Origin: CAXBOO01 sp963977425 | Lineage (GTDB): Bacteria; Bacteroidota; Bacteroidia; Flavobacteriales_D; Luteibaculaceae | Direction: 5' to 3' | Assembly: GCA_963977425.1 (NCBI GenBank) | Contig: CAXBOO010000001.1 | Span: 1 to 64,000, forward strand | Length of the DNA: 64,000 bases | In this document: positions 1 to 8,709 of the stretch, in pieces | Numbering within the stretch: position 1 is the stretch's first letter | How the letters are laid out: every line of letters starts with the position of its first letter | Notes under the pieces: generated by a model | Database searches by the model: none | What the model was told of the DNA's origin: nothing | The model's input: only the letters and a program-made list of their open reading frames with translations | Program-made: the position numbers and the translations under genes

Positions 1-1030
1 CCGTACATAAAAATTGTGGTGTGTCTTCTAAATCGTAATCCGATCCTGTATCAATAAGGTTTTGAGCTGTAGTAAGTCCTGAACGTTGGTTTTGTAATAC
101 GCCTCTCATTACTGCTGATTGACCTAATGTAAAGTTTACAGCACAACGACCATAATCCATGATGTTGCGCATATTGTCCAAAGAACCACAAGAAACAGAG
201 TTTGCTTTAGATGGACATGTACTGTAGTAACCAATAGTTGTAGGAGTATCATCTACTCCATCAGAAAGACCACAGTTGTTTGCACTTTCCACAGTTCCAA
301 CAAATGTGTGTTGCAGACCTAAGTAATGGCCAATTTCGTGAGAAGATGTTCCACCATGTTCGCCCAATCCGTTATAGATTGTAACAAATCCATCGGTATC
401 AAAAGGTGTTGATCTAGGAAACGTGGCGTATCCTGCAATAACTCCACCACCGCCTGCACTAGCAATAGAACCAACAATGTAAATATTCATATACTTTGCT
501 GTATTCCAGTTTATTTGTCTTTTGATGTTTTCAATTCTATTTTGACCATCAGAGAAATTTGAAAAATACGGGTCGTCAACGGCAACACGGTTGATACCAC
601 TTACACATTCGCCATTAGGACCTTTTTTAGCCAAACGAAACTCAACTTCCGTGTTTCCTAAGATGTCTTGAAACTCATCGTAAACATCCGACTTGTTTGG
701 GTAACGTGCATTGAAATCATCGTTCAAGATGTTCACCAACTGATTGATGGCTTGATCTGTAACGTTTTCTGGTCCGTAATTGTGTATCACGTGCACAACC
801 ATAGGTATGCGTAATAACTCAGCTTTTTTACCTTGATTTAGTTTGGCAATTTTCTGGTAATCGGCTAGTTGTTTATAATAGTTAGCCTCCATTGCTTCTA
901 ACTCGGCTGGAGTAGATTTAGCAATTACTTCTGGTTCGTTCCAAGGAGTAACTGTGAGGCATTTTTCTTGTGCATTTACGCTAAAGAATAAGGCTACAGC
1001 CCCTAATAATGAGAATATTTTTCTTTTCAT
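1..1030 (-). CDS. Secreted M43-type zinc metalloprotease, partial (C-terminus beyond window)
   Basis: I translated this reading frame by hand because it runs off the window edge. It begins with a signal peptide (MKRKIFSLLGAVALFFSVNA) and continues open to base 1, about 343 codons. The zinc-binding motif HEIGHYLGLQH (bases about 318-350) has the full HExxHxxGxxH form of metzincins, and the surrounding sequence resembles pappalysin-like (M43) proteases; a Met-turn region is at about bases 150-175 (NIMDYG). It lies 5 bp downstream of a paralogous protease on the same strand, so the two are probably co-transcribed tandem duplicates. The protein is expected to be exported; whether it carries a T9SS sorting domain like its neighbour cannot be seen because the 3' end is missing. 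Substrate unknown. Confidence 0.85.
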   Translation of the reverse strand, partial: MKRKIFSLLGAVALFFSVNAQEKCLTVTPWNEPEVIAKSTPAELEAMEANYYKQLADYQKIAKLNQGKKAELLRIPMVVHVIHNYGPENVTDQAINQLVNILNDDFNARYPNKSDVYDEFQDILGNTEVEFRLAKKGPNGECVSGINRVAVDDPYFSNFSDGQNRIENIKRQINWNTAKYMNIYIVGSIASAGGGGVIAGYATFPRSTPFDTDGFVTIYNGLGEHGGTSSHEIGHYLGLQHTFVGTVESANNCGLSDGVDDTPTTIGYYSTCPSKANSVSCGSLDNMRNIMDYGRCAVNFTLGQSAVMRGVLQNQRSGLTTAQNLIDTGSDYDLEDTPQFLCT

Positions 1031-1035
1031 AATTT

Positions 1036-3081
1036 TTATTTGATAACTACTCGTTTTGTAACAACAGCAGCACCTGAAACTACTTTAAGTAAATACAATC
1101 CTGAAGGCAATTCATTTACCTCAAGCATGTTTTTATTGTTTGATAATTGTCCGTTTAGTACTTCTTTACCCGCAATATTTATAAGGCTAAACTCACCAGA
1201 TTCAACTCCTTCAATAAACAATACATCGTTGGCAGGGTTAGGGTATACTGAAAGGTTACTTTCTAAAATATCTTCTATAGAAAGAGCACTATTAGAAACA
1301 TTGATATCGTCAATATAAATATTGTTTCCACCACCACTTGTCCATTCAAATCTGAAACGGAAACCTGAAGAAGCATAGTTTGTGATTTTCGCAAAACCAA
1401 TTTTCCAATCTTCTGTTTCTGGAGTAAACTTTGTAGAAATTCTATCGGCTGTAATTAAAGTGTTACCTCGAATAGACTTTCTAGTTGACCAATTTTCACC
1501 ACAATCTCTAGATACCTGAACTCTTAATTGGTCGCTGTTTCCAGAAGAAGATCGTTCTGAATAAGCATAACGGAATGAAATATAAAACTCTTCAATACCC
1601 GTTGTATTCATTGTATTAGAAACTAGATAATCCTTTTTATCTGTTGGGTTGATTCTGTTTTCTATAAAAAAGCATTCGTCATCATTAAAACCTACTGTTG
1701 TATTTTTTAACCAAGTTCTAGCATCTTCATCTGGGTTGTCTACAGAGAATTCGTTGCCATCAACTTCTACTCCAATTAAGTCGGTAGTATATGGATAAAC
1801 TAAAGCACCTGCTTCTAATACCGATACATAGTTTTCTTTTACTTCTGTAATTGAAGAATTTCCATCGCTAACTACTAAGGTAACATCGTGTTGACCCGAT
1901 ATACTGTAAACAACACTTGGATTCTTATCTGTAGATGTTGATGGTGTTCCATTTTCGAAAGTCCACATATACGTCAAATCGTCTCCACTGTAGCTTAAGT
2001 TGATGAAATCCAACTCGGTACCTGGGCAAATAGCATCGTCAAACGATTTTTGGAAATCTGAATTACACAATACTGAAGGCACAACACCTCTTGGGTAATC
2101 GGTACCTGTTGCTGCTAAATTAGCTGCAGTCCATAAATTATTACGACCAGCTCTTGAGCTTTCTAAAGCCGCTCTCATTACTGATTTTTGACCTTCTGTA
2201 TAGTTGGCATAACAGTAAGCATATTCCATGAAGTTTTGCACGTTGTCTAACGAACCACAAGTCTCTACATTCAAGTTACATGTTCTGTTTCCTGTCGTTA
2301 ATGGTGTGTCGCTAATGCCGTCATCTCCATTGCATAATGATGGATCTCCAGGGTTATTTCCATTACCCCATACGTGTGGCAATGCAAGGTAGTGACCAAC
2401 TTCGTGCGTTAAAGCAGATGATCTGTTGGCGTTTCCAGTACCTATTCTACCAACATAGTTGTGAAGAATAACGATACCATCTCTTGATGAATTATTATTT
2501 GCTGGGAAATAAGCATATCCAGCAGCACCACTTGCAATAACTCGTACCGTATAAATGTTAAGGTATTTTTCAGTATCCCACTGACGGCCAGTTTTCACTT
2601 CATCGCCGGCAGAATTGGTTCTACTATCGTCGTAACGCATTACACCATTGGTACAATTACCTTGAGGATCTATTGTAGCCAAACGAAATTGAATATTGCA
2701 ATCAGCCGCGATGTCTTTAAATTCGGCTTTAATATTGGCAGCAGCTGAATTTTCTTTGTTGAATTCCAAGTTCATGGTTTCAACTGCATCTTCAATTTGC
2801 TCGTACGAAAGGTTTTCAATTTGGCTACCGGCGCCATCGTAAACGATATGAAATACGACCGGTATTACATACAAATCTTCTTTTTTAGATCGTGGTAATT
2901 TCGATTGTTTGATTAACCCATCATAATAGCTTTGGTATTCAGCTCTCATTTCTGGATTTTCATCATATAGTGCTTCTACAACATCGTGTTGTGAACATTC
3001 TAAAGTTTGTTGAGCAGAAAGGGTTGTTCCGCAAAAGGTTGCCGCAATAAAACTACAAGCAAGGAGTAAAGATTTTTTCAT
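1036..3081 (-). CDS. Secreted M43-type metalloprotease with PKD and T9SS sorting domain
   Basis: A 681-residue exported protein: signal peptide in the first 23 residues, a metalloprotease domain at about 70-330, a PKD-like domain at about 345-425, a jelly-roll-like region at about 430-600 and a C-terminal type A T9SS sorting domain starting near the YPNPAND motif. The zinc motif is HEVGHYLALPH, so the usual glycine of HExxHxxGxxH is alanine here, whereas the downstream paralogue keeps glycine. A Met-turn-like NFMEYA follows. Family knowledge: M43 proteases are secreted zinc endopeptidases; in Bacteroidota they are surface-attached or released through T9SS. A possible promoter -7 box on the minus strand, TATCTTCG (3101-3108), is one base off consensus. 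First gene of a two-gene tandem. Confidence 0.9.
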   Translation of the reverse strand: MKKSLLLACSFIAATFCGTTLSAQQTLECSQHDVVEALYDENPEMRAEYQSYYDGLIKQSKLPRSKKEDLYVIPVVFHIVYDGAGSQIENLSYEQIEDAVETMNLEFNKENSAAANIKAEFKDIAADCNIQFRLATIDPQGNCTNGVMRYDDSRTNSAGDEVKTGRQWDTEKYLNIYTVRVIASGAAGYAYFPANNNSSRDGIVILHNYVGRIGTGNANRSSALTHEVGHYLALPHVWGNGNNPGDPSLCNGDDGISDTPLTTGNRTCNLNVETCGSLDNVQNFMEYAYCYANYTEGQKSVMRAALESSRAGRNNLWTAANLAATGTDYPRGVVPSVLCNSDFQKSFDDAICPGTELDFINLSYSGDDLTYMWTFENGTPSTSTDKNPSVVYSISGQHDVTLVVSDGNSSITEVKENYVSVLEAGALVYPYTTDLIGVEVDGNEFSVDNPDEDARTWLKNTTVGFNDDECFFIENRINPTDKKDYLVSNTMNTTGIEEFYISFRYAYSERSSSGNSDQLRVQVSRDCGENWSTRKSIRGNTLITADRISTKFTPETEDWKIGFAKITNYASSGFRFRFEWTSGGGNNIYIDDINVSNSALSIEDILESNLSVYPNPANDVLFIEGVESGEFSLINIAGKEVLNGQLSNNKNMLEVNELPSGLYLLKVVSGAAVVTKRVVIK

Positions 3082-3216
3082 ACGTGAAACTTGACGTGCA
3101 CGAAGATAATTCTTATATCATGTTTGTTAACAACTTGTTAATACCGCTTTGGCATTAATTAGCCAACATTGTTGAAAGGCAAAAGCGAAAACTGCAAAAG
3201 TTATGTTGGTTGAACT

Positions 3217-3867
3217 TTACCCACCAAAGAGCACATCTATCGACTTATAATCAGTGGATTTTACCAAATCGTATTCTTTTAATACCTGCAAGGTTAATTG
3301 AAAGGCCCAACGACGAAGTTGTTTCGAGTTGAGTTCACCGATAGCGCAAGAAGATGACGGATATAAGTTGACATTGCATTCCTTATCGTTGTTCATCATC
3401 AATGCTTCTTTCCACAACACCTGCCAATCGGAACCACCAATAATTCCCCAATGATGCAAAAACTCTTGAGGGAACCAGCGAATGTTTTTACCCGACTCTA
3501 ACCGTGACACACTCCATTCCAACAAACTATACATAGCATTGTCTTGATGATTGTTTTCTGTATTCTGCACATAAAACTCGGCTACAAACAACAATAAGTT
3601 GGCTACTATTGGGTTGGCATAAGCTTCAGCGCAAATTGTAATGGGCGTGATTTTGTAACTATTGCCTAAACTATCGGCATTTCTACTGTTGCCATATTCA
3701 ATTTCATTTTCGGAGAGTAGAAAAAGATTTTGACGCTTTTTTTGATTCATAACTCCCTTACCCATCAGCTGTATTCGGCCAGAATTTTGGGTAAAAAAAT
3801 CGAGCACGGCACTCGTATCACCGTACTTAATCATCCGCAGTAAAAATGCTTTATCGTTTTTGCGCAT
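3217..3867 (-). CDS. recO: DNA repair protein RecO
   Basis: A 216-residue protein with the RecO N-terminal OB-fold pattern (LLRMIKYGDTSAVLDFFTQ, then GRIQLMGKGV) and a helical C-terminal part. RecO loads RecA on SSB-coated DNA in the RecFOR pathway of gap repair. No zinc cysteine cluster is seen, as in many Bacteroidota RecO proteins. Its ATG overlaps the stop of the upstream porZ gene by one base (TAATG), so translation is probably coupled. The recO-porZ adjacency is familiar from other Bacteroidota. Identification is by sequence pattern and context. Confidence 0.85.
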   Translation of the reverse strand: MRKNDKAFLLRMIKYGDTSAVLDFFTQNSGRIQLMGKGVMNQKKRQNLFLLSENEIEYGNSRNADSLGNSYKITPITICAEAYANPIVANLLLFVAEFYVQNTENNHQDNAMYSLLEWSVSRLESGKNIRWFPQEFLHHWGIIGGSDWQVLWKEALMMNNDKECNVNLYPSSSCAIGELNSKQLRRWAFQLTLQVLKEYDLVKSTDYKSIDVLFGG

Positions 3868-6191
3868 TAGCGGAAAAGAAGGAACTTACCTTTTCGAGTT
3901 TCTAGACCTAAATCGTCTTGAGCAAAAACAAAATACACACCAGACTGCACTTCCTTTCCTCTTAAGTCTTGGTAATTCCAAGCTGCTCTACCTCCGTTGG
4001 TTTCGCCTCTAAAAACAAGTTGACCTGTAGCATTGGTTATTGTGAATTCGGATGAGGAAGCAAAGCCTTCGATGACAACTGGCTCTGTGTACTCTTTTCG
4101 AATTGGGCTAGGATAAATTCTAAGCGCTATATCGTCACCAAACTCTGGGCGTTTTGCATCCGTCTGAAAACTTTGCAAACCTTTATCCGTACCGATAAAA
4201 AGTTCTCCTGTAGTGTTGTTCATGCTTATGCTAAAAATGGTATTGCTAATCAGTGGACTGTTTTCGAATGTATAATGAGCTATTTGTTCTTCACCATTGG
4301 CACTTAACAAATACAAGCCAGAACTTTCTGTTGCGATCCATTTTCTATTTCCTCCATCGATATAGATGTCATTTACTTGTTCGGTTTCTAATACAATTTG
4401 AACATTGCCGTCTTGCTCAATCAATATTTGTTGAGCATTCAGCTCTCCGTTTGTAAAAATGCCTAAAGGATTGTAGTACACAAAAATACCTTTATCGCTT
4501 CCGCACCATATGGCGCCATCATTATCTTCCGCTACGCATTTAACATCCGCACTAGGCAGCCCCCCTTGACCAAAAGTTGTTGTCAAAAAACGGGTTTGAT
4601 CGTCGGCAATGGTACTCAAATCACCAACATCTACTACCGTTATTCCATCTCTGTATTTTGTTATCCAAACTTGGTTGTTGCTCGTAACATCGAAGCTTGA
4701 AAACGTAAACAAATTACGATTTCCCGTAGCTGGATCGACTTCAAATTCGAGCCAATTGCTTTCGGTTGTAAATACTTTAACGGGCTTAGACGCAAAACTG
4801 TTGATTACCCACAAATTTCCAGAAGCATCAAACTCTACATGGTTGGGGTAAGTTGCGCCAGGCGATTGCGGTCTATCTTCCAACGAGCTATTGCTGAAGT
4901 CATGGACCTTTATCAATTCATTTTCCTGAAATTCTAACAGCCCATAACCGTAGGTTCCTACAAAATAGTGATTCTCATCTCTTGGGTCGATGGTAATAGA
5001 AAGAGCATCGGCAAAACTACCCAACTCACTTCCTTCAAAAGGATGGTTGCTCCATTGACCCGTGGCATTTAAATACGAAAAACCTTCTCTGCTAAAGTTA
5101 TTGGAATGGGTAGACCCTACGCCACCACCGGCAATAGCCAAAACTCCATTATTGTATTCAACTTGCCATATACTATTGCTTTGAGGACCATTGGGTTGGA
5201 TTTTTTCTTGAACACCATTGGCAGAACGGATAACGGCATTTCGAGAAGTAGCCTGATAAAGCGTACCATTTTTGAATACGGCATCGTTAATCAATACTGT
5301 GTTCGATTCAAAATCAGCTGAAAAAGCAACACGATCAAAGTTGGAGTTGAAAACAGAAGTCGCATACAAATCACTTACAAGCAATGCATTGTCGGTCGTT
5401 TTTAATCCCTTGCATTGATATCCGGAAATGATGGTTGATATTTCGAAGGCATTGCCAAATTCGTTTCTTTCAAACATAACATCGTTAGGCCACGATCCAG
5501 AGTTGTAATTCACATAGATTTTGCCATTGAAGTATTCAATTTCATTGAATGTTTGAGATGACGCTGATGTTATCGTTTCTTTATTCCAGTTCTGAAAATT
5601 GGCTAAAAAGTTATCGTTTACTCCTGCTTTATACAATCCAATGGAAGTAGCAGCCCAAATAGTATCGTTTACCAATGCTATGTCTTTTACATCAATACTC
5701 GCACCATTGTCTCCAAATCGATACGTGTCTTTAATAAAATTTGTTTTAGGGTCGACTACCAAAATGCCTAGTGCAGTATACACCCAAATGTCATTTCCAA
5801 CTTTTTTAAATCCATTGATGGTTTTATCCCCAATCAAAGTACTACGTACCAAATCGCCAATATTGGCAACGTTGCCATCTGAACTTATAACATCAATATT
5901 CCCATCAGCATATCCTACATAGGTAGATTTAGAATCTGATATGTATTCTATTGCACTGATGTTAGAACTACTCAATCCATCGACTTTGGTGAACGTTTGT
6001 AAGCTGCCATCGTCGAGATTATAATAAAAGATAGCCGTACCTGAAGCCGCAACTATACCCGAAGCTGAAATGCTGATAGAATTCAAATTGGTATACGATG
6101 GGTAATCTTGCCATTGGCCTAGTGGCGAACTAATTTGACCTGACAAGCCCATATAGGATAGTAGTAAAAGTAAAAGTGGAGCACGACGCAT
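3867..6191 (-). CDS. porZ: PorZ-like type IX secretion beta-propeller protein
   Basis: An exported protein of about 774 residues. I start it at the internal ATG at 6191, because MRRAPLLLLLLSYMG is a clean signal peptide; an upstream ATG at 6248 would add 19 polar residues. The mature protein has repeated beta-propeller blades of the two-component-regulator-propeller type (for example KWIATESSGLYLL) and a C-terminal beta-sandwich resembling a T9SS sorting domain (IYPSPIRKEY to the end). Length and build match PorZ of Porphyromonas gingivalis, a surface component of the T9SS attachment complex that works with the PorU sortase. It overlaps recO by one base. It is needed to process the T9SS cargo proteins seen elsewhere in this window. 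Confidence 0.82.
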   Translation of the reverse strand: MRRAPLLLLLLSYMGLSGQISSPLGQWQDYPSYTNLNSISISASGIVAASGTAIFYYNLDDGSLQTFTKVDGLSSSNISAIEYISDSKSTYVGYADGNIDVISSDGNVANIGDLVRSTLIGDKTINGFKKVGNDIWVYTALGILVVDPKTNFIKDTYRFGDNGASIDVKDIALVNDTIWAATSIGLYKAGVNDNFLANFQNWNKETITSASSQTFNEIEYFNGKIYVNYNSGSWPNDVMFERNEFGNAFEISTIISGYQCKGLKTTDNALLVSDLYATSVFNSNFDRVAFSADFESNTVLINDAVFKNGTLYQATSRNAVIRSANGVQEKIQPNGPQSNSIWQVEYNNGVLAIAGGGVGSTHSNNFSREGFSYLNATGQWSNHPFEGSELGSFADALSITIDPRDENHYFVGTYGYGLLEFQENELIKVHDFSNSSLEDRPQSPGATYPNHVEFDASGNLWVINSFASKPVKVFTTESNWLEFEVDPATGNRNLFTFSSFDVTSNNQVWITKYRDGITVVDVGDLSTIADDQTRFLTTTFGQGGLPSADVKCVAEDNDGAIWCGSDKGIFVYYNPLGIFTNGELNAQQILIEQDGNVQIVLETEQVNDIYIDGGNRKWIATESSGLYLLSANGEEQIAHYTFENSPLISNTIFSISMNNTTGELFIGTDKGLQSFQTDAKRPEFGDDIALRIYPSPIRKEYTEPVVIEGFASSSEFTITNATGQLVFRGETNGGRAAWNYQDLRGKEVQSGVYFVFAQDDLGLETRKGKFLLFR

Positions 6192-6196
6192 GGTCA

Positions 6197-6204
6197 CAAA
6201 TTTA
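6197..6204 (-). promoter_or_regulatory. porZ: Possible -7 promoter element of porZ
   Basis: On the minus strand the bases read TAAATTTG, an exact TAnnTTTG match. It ends only 5 bases before the chosen ATG at 6191, so a transcript from it would be nearly leaderless. If translation starts at 6248 instead, this box is inside the gene and meaningless. Confidence 0.35.
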
Positions 6205-6335
6205 GTAGGATTAAACAAAGGAGTATTAGCATTCTGTTTTCGATTCAAAACGGATAATTAGGGCATTTATTGGTAGGTAAAAATGCATCGATTGTAGTTT
6301 CCGAAAATGAAGCGACTCTAGGGACAAAAAAAGTA

Positions 6336-6343
6336 TATATTTG
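6336..6343 (+). promoter_or_regulatory. -7 promoter element of tRNA-Ala
   Basis: TATATTTG matches the Bacteroidota -7 consensus TAnnTTTG exactly and sits 10 bases before the first base of the tRNA. No clear -33 TTG is seen at the usual distance. Confidence 0.6.
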
Positions 6344-6353
6344 CCCGGACTAA

Positions 6354-6427
6354 GGGGGTATAGCTCAGTTGGCTAGAGCGTTTGACTGGCAGTCAAGAGG
6401 TCGTCGGTTCGATTCCGACTATCTCCA
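6354..6427 (+). tRNA. tRNA-Ala (anticodon GGC)
   Basis: A complete 74-base cloverleaf can be folded by eye: a seven-pair acceptor stem starting GGGGGTA, D arm GCTC/GAGC, anticodon stem TTTGA/TCAAG around loop CTGGCAG, and T arm GTCGG/CCGAC with TTCGATT loop, ending at the discriminator A. The anticodon is GGC, reading alanine codon GCC. The acceptor stem has the G3-U70 wobble pair that alanyl-tRNA synthetase recognises, which supports the identity. The 3' CCA is not encoded. It stands alone, followed by a strong terminator. Confidence 0.95.
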
Positions 6428-6439
6428 CTTGGTTTTTTG

Positions 6440-6472
6440 AAAGGCTTCTCATTTTTTGGGGAGCCTTTTCTA
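6440..6472 (+). terminator. Rho-independent terminator after tRNA-Ala
   Basis: An 11-pair stem (AAAGGCTTCTC with GGGGAGCCTTT, two G-U pairs) around a 7-base loop, followed by a T-rich end. It begins 12 bases after the tRNA. Confidence 0.85.
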
Positions 6473-6546
6473 TTTGTCAAAAAATCCTACTCGATAAATA
6501 ACCTGTCACAGCACATCTTTCCGCTAATTTCTTTGATATATACCCA

Positions 6547-6576
6547 TTGTTCTTCACTTAACATACCCTACCTTTA
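6547..6576 (+). promoter_or_regulatory. Possible promoter of the ethylene-receptor-like operon
   Basis: TTG (6547-6549), 19 bases, then TACCTTTA (6569-6576), which differs from TAnnTTTG only in the last base. Spacing fits a Bacteroidota -33/-7 promoter. It would leave an 80-base leader before the ATG at 6659. The rest of 6473-6658 shows nothing else recognisable. Confidence 0.4.
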
Positions 6577-6658
6577 GTAAACTAATCTGCGGATAACATA
6601 CAACTATGAGAGCTTCCCTTTTTAAGCCTCTTATCCTGCAAATATGTGACACTAAATT

Positions 6659-7177
6659 ATGGATCAATTAATTGAATTTTTCACCAATATATTAGGAACT
6701 AGCGATTGGCCACCAAGATGGATTTGCGGTAAATGGAGCGATTTCCATGGTTGGTTGTATATCTTGAGCGACATCACTATTTGGCTAGCTTACTTTTTAA
6801 TACCAGTTATTCTTATTTGGTTTATTCAACAACGACCTTCATTACCCTTTTTACCTGTTTTTTGGCTATTTGGCGCTTTCATTATACTGTGCGGAGCAAC
6901 CCATTTATTAGACGCTATTATATTTTGGTGGCCAGCCTACAGATTAAGTGCCATCCTCCGCTTTGTTACTGCGGTTGTTAGTATGTTTACTGCCTTTTCT
7001 TTAATCCGAGATTTACCTAAAGCTTTGGATTTTGCCACTAAATCGAGCGACACTTCGTTAAAGGAATTGGTAAAAGAGAATGAAGCTAAATGGTTGCAAG
7101 ATTTGAAAGAAAAAAACAATACCATTCGCGATTTAAGAGCCGAGATTGATATTTTGAAACAACGCTATGGGAATTGA
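6659..7177 (+). CDS. Stand-alone ethylene-receptor-like membrane domain protein
   Basis: This 172-residue protein resembles the transmembrane ligand-binding domain of plant ETR1 and its bacterial relatives. Residues known in ETR1 to bind copper or ethylene appear with identical spacing: D38 (SDIT), Y45, I48-P49 (AYFLIP) and the copper pair C78/H82 in LCGATHL. There are three predicted membrane helices at about 33-56, 68-90 and 97-117, then a charged coiled-coil tail (about 130-170) as in receptors, but no GAF or kinase domain follows. The gene ends there and overlaps the next, a histidine kinase, by 11 bases. In known receptors this domain is fused to the kinase; here it appears to be a separate subunit that may signal through its coiled coil. 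Fold assignment is strong; the ligand and signalling role are inferred. Confidence 0.85.
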   Translation: MDQLIEFFTNILGTSDWPPRWICGKWSDFHGWLYILSDITIWLAYFLIPVILIWFIQQRPSLPFLPVFWLFGAFIILCGATHLLDAIIFWWPAYRLSAILRFVTAVVSMFTAFSLIRDLPKALDFATKSSDTSLKELVKENEAKWLQDLKEKNNTIRDLRAEIDILKQRYGN

Positions 7178-8249
7178 TTCAACAAAACAAAATTGGTTAC
7201 AATTATTACCCATAGTTATTCTAGCAGTAATAGTTTGTTGCATCATTTTGATTATCGATTTGAATACACCACTTGGTTATGCCGTTGGTGCTGTGTATTC
7301 TATACTTATACTTTATAGCTGGATTTTCCCAGGAAATAAAGCCCCTGTAATTACTGGTATAATTTGCACTATACTTATTATCGTTGGGTTTGTTTATTCT
7401 CCGGTTGAAGATGTTTCCGTTATGTCTGCCGGTATCAATCGTATCATTTCAATACTCGTTATTTGGATATGTACTGCATTGGTAGGCATCGCAAAGAAAA
7501 GTTTTACAAGCTTATCGCTTTCTAAGGAAAAATTAGAGCAAAAAATACGCGAACGTACCAAAGAGATTGAATCGCGAAACAAAGAATTAGAACAATTTGT
7601 TTATATCACTTCTCACGATTTACAAGAGCCTTTGAGAACCATTAAAAGTTTTGTGGATTTATTCAAACGCGACTATGAAACAACCTTAGATGAAAAAGGC
7701 CTGAAATACCTTTCGTTTGTTTCAGATTCATCAACACGAATGAGTTTGCTCATAAATGGCATATTAGATTATTCAAGACTTGGTCGCATAAAAAAATTAA
7801 GCCTTGTGGATACTCAGGGCATAGTAAACGACTTGAAATCTGATATTTCATCTACTTATGACTTAAGTCATGTAACCTTACGCGGAGAAAATCTACCCCA
7901 AATTTTTGCATTTGAAATGGAAATGAGAATCCTACTTCAGAATCTTGTTTTGAATTCCATCCGATTCAAACATCCCGATAGAGAGTCTGAAATAGAAATT
8001 ACTGCTGATAGAAAAGTAGGGTTTTGGCAATTTTGTGTTTCCGACAACGGAATTGGCATAGAAGAGGAGCATTTCAAAAAAATATTCCTAATTTTTCAAC
8101 GACTCCATTCGCGAAACGCCTATGAAGGAGCAGGTATAGGACTTTCCCATTGTCAGAAAGTAGTAACACTGCATGGCGGTTCTATTTGGCTAACATCAAC
8201 ATTAAATGAAGGGAGTAAATTTTACTTCACAATACCATACGCAACATGA
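7167..8249 (+). CDS. Membrane histidine kinase, partner of the ethylene-receptor-like subunit
   Basis: A 360-residue sensor kinase. Four membrane helices (about 14-30, 37-54, 59-77, 91-108) form a compact membrane module of a type common on bacterial kinases, then a short coiled coil leads to HisKA with the phospho-acceptor H150 (SHDLQEP). The ATPase domain shows the N box with N263, the DNGIGI box (293-298) and GAGIGL (321-326). Its ATG lies inside the end of the ethylene-receptor-like gene, and its stop overlaps the receiver gene by ATGA, so all three should be made together. The catalytic part resembles the kinase at 31230. It has no PAS, GAF or receiver domain of its own. Confidence 0.9.
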   Translation: MGIDSTKQNWLQLLPIVILAVIVCCIILIIDLNTPLGYAVGAVYSILILYSWIFPGNKAPVITGIICTILIIVGFVYSPVEDVSVMSAGINRIISILVIWICTALVGIAKKSFTSLSLSKEKLEQKIRERTKEIESRNKELEQFVYITSHDLQEPLRTIKSFVDLFKRDYETTLDEKGLKYLSFVSDSSTRMSLLINGILDYSRLGRIKKLSLVDTQGIVNDLKSDISSTYDLSHVTLRGENLPQIFAFEMEMRILLQNLVLNSIRFKHPDRESEIEITADRKVGFWQFCVSDNGIGIEEEHFKKIFLIFQRLHSRNAYEGAGIGLSHCQKVVTLHGGSIWLTSTLNEGSKFYFTIPYAT

Positions 8250-8662
8250 AGACAAAATTAAACTGCATATTATTAATCGACGATGATGAAGCAACAAACT
8301 TCATTCACGAAATGGTTATCAATCAAGAAAATGTAACAGAAAAAATTGTAGCTGTAGAAAGCGGACAAGATGCCTTGAATTTTCTTACAACAAAAGAAAA
8401 TGGCGCCTTTGTACAACCCGATCTAATTTTTCTGGACATCAATATGCCCGGCATGAATGGGTGGGAATTTTTGGAGAAATACAAAGACCTTGGTGAAGAT
8501 CAAAAAGGAAGTGCTATAATGATAATGCTGACCACATCACTCAATCCAGACGATGCAGCAAAAGCTAAAGATTATGGTTCTATTCGAAATTTCTTGCACA
8601 AGCCTTTAACAGCTACTATGCTTACAGAGGTTATTAAAGAATACCTTCCTGACAATGCTTAA
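8246..8662 (+). CDS. Single-domain response regulator
   Basis: A 138-residue protein that is only a receiver (REC) domain: acidic pocket D12-D13, phosphorylated aspartate D64 (LFLD-type, here IFLDINMPGMNG), conserved T96/T97 and K119 (HKPL). There is no output domain. It overlaps the kinase gene by 4 bases (ATGA) and is the likely phosphate acceptor of that kinase. Such free receivers usually act by protein contact or pass phosphate through an HPt protein; a hybrid kinase with HPt is encoded at 34908, but a link is only conjecture. Confidence 0.93.
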   Translation: MKTKLNCILLIDDDEATNFIHEMVINQENVTEKIVAVESGQDALNFLTTKENGAFVQPDLIFLDINMPGMNGWEFLEKYKDLGEDQKGSAIMIMLTTSLNPDDAAKAKDYGSIRNFLHKPLTATMLTEVIKEYLPDNA

Positions 8663-8685
8663 CAACTTAGACGGCCGAATTGGCG

Positions 8686-8693
8686 TATCTTTG
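8686..8693 (+). promoter_or_regulatory. -7 promoter element of the DEAD-box helicase gene
   Basis: TATCTTTG is an exact TAnnTTTG match, 16 bases before the ATG at 8710. It also argues that the TTG at 8680 is not the start codon, since it lies upstream of this box. Confidence 0.6.
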
Positions 8694-8709
8694 TAACTTA
8701 TTACAGTTA

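Noticed and set aside
3125..3134. TTGTTAACAA palindrome upstream of the protease genes
   Set aside because: Only 10 bases long in very AT-rich DNA and close to chance expectation.
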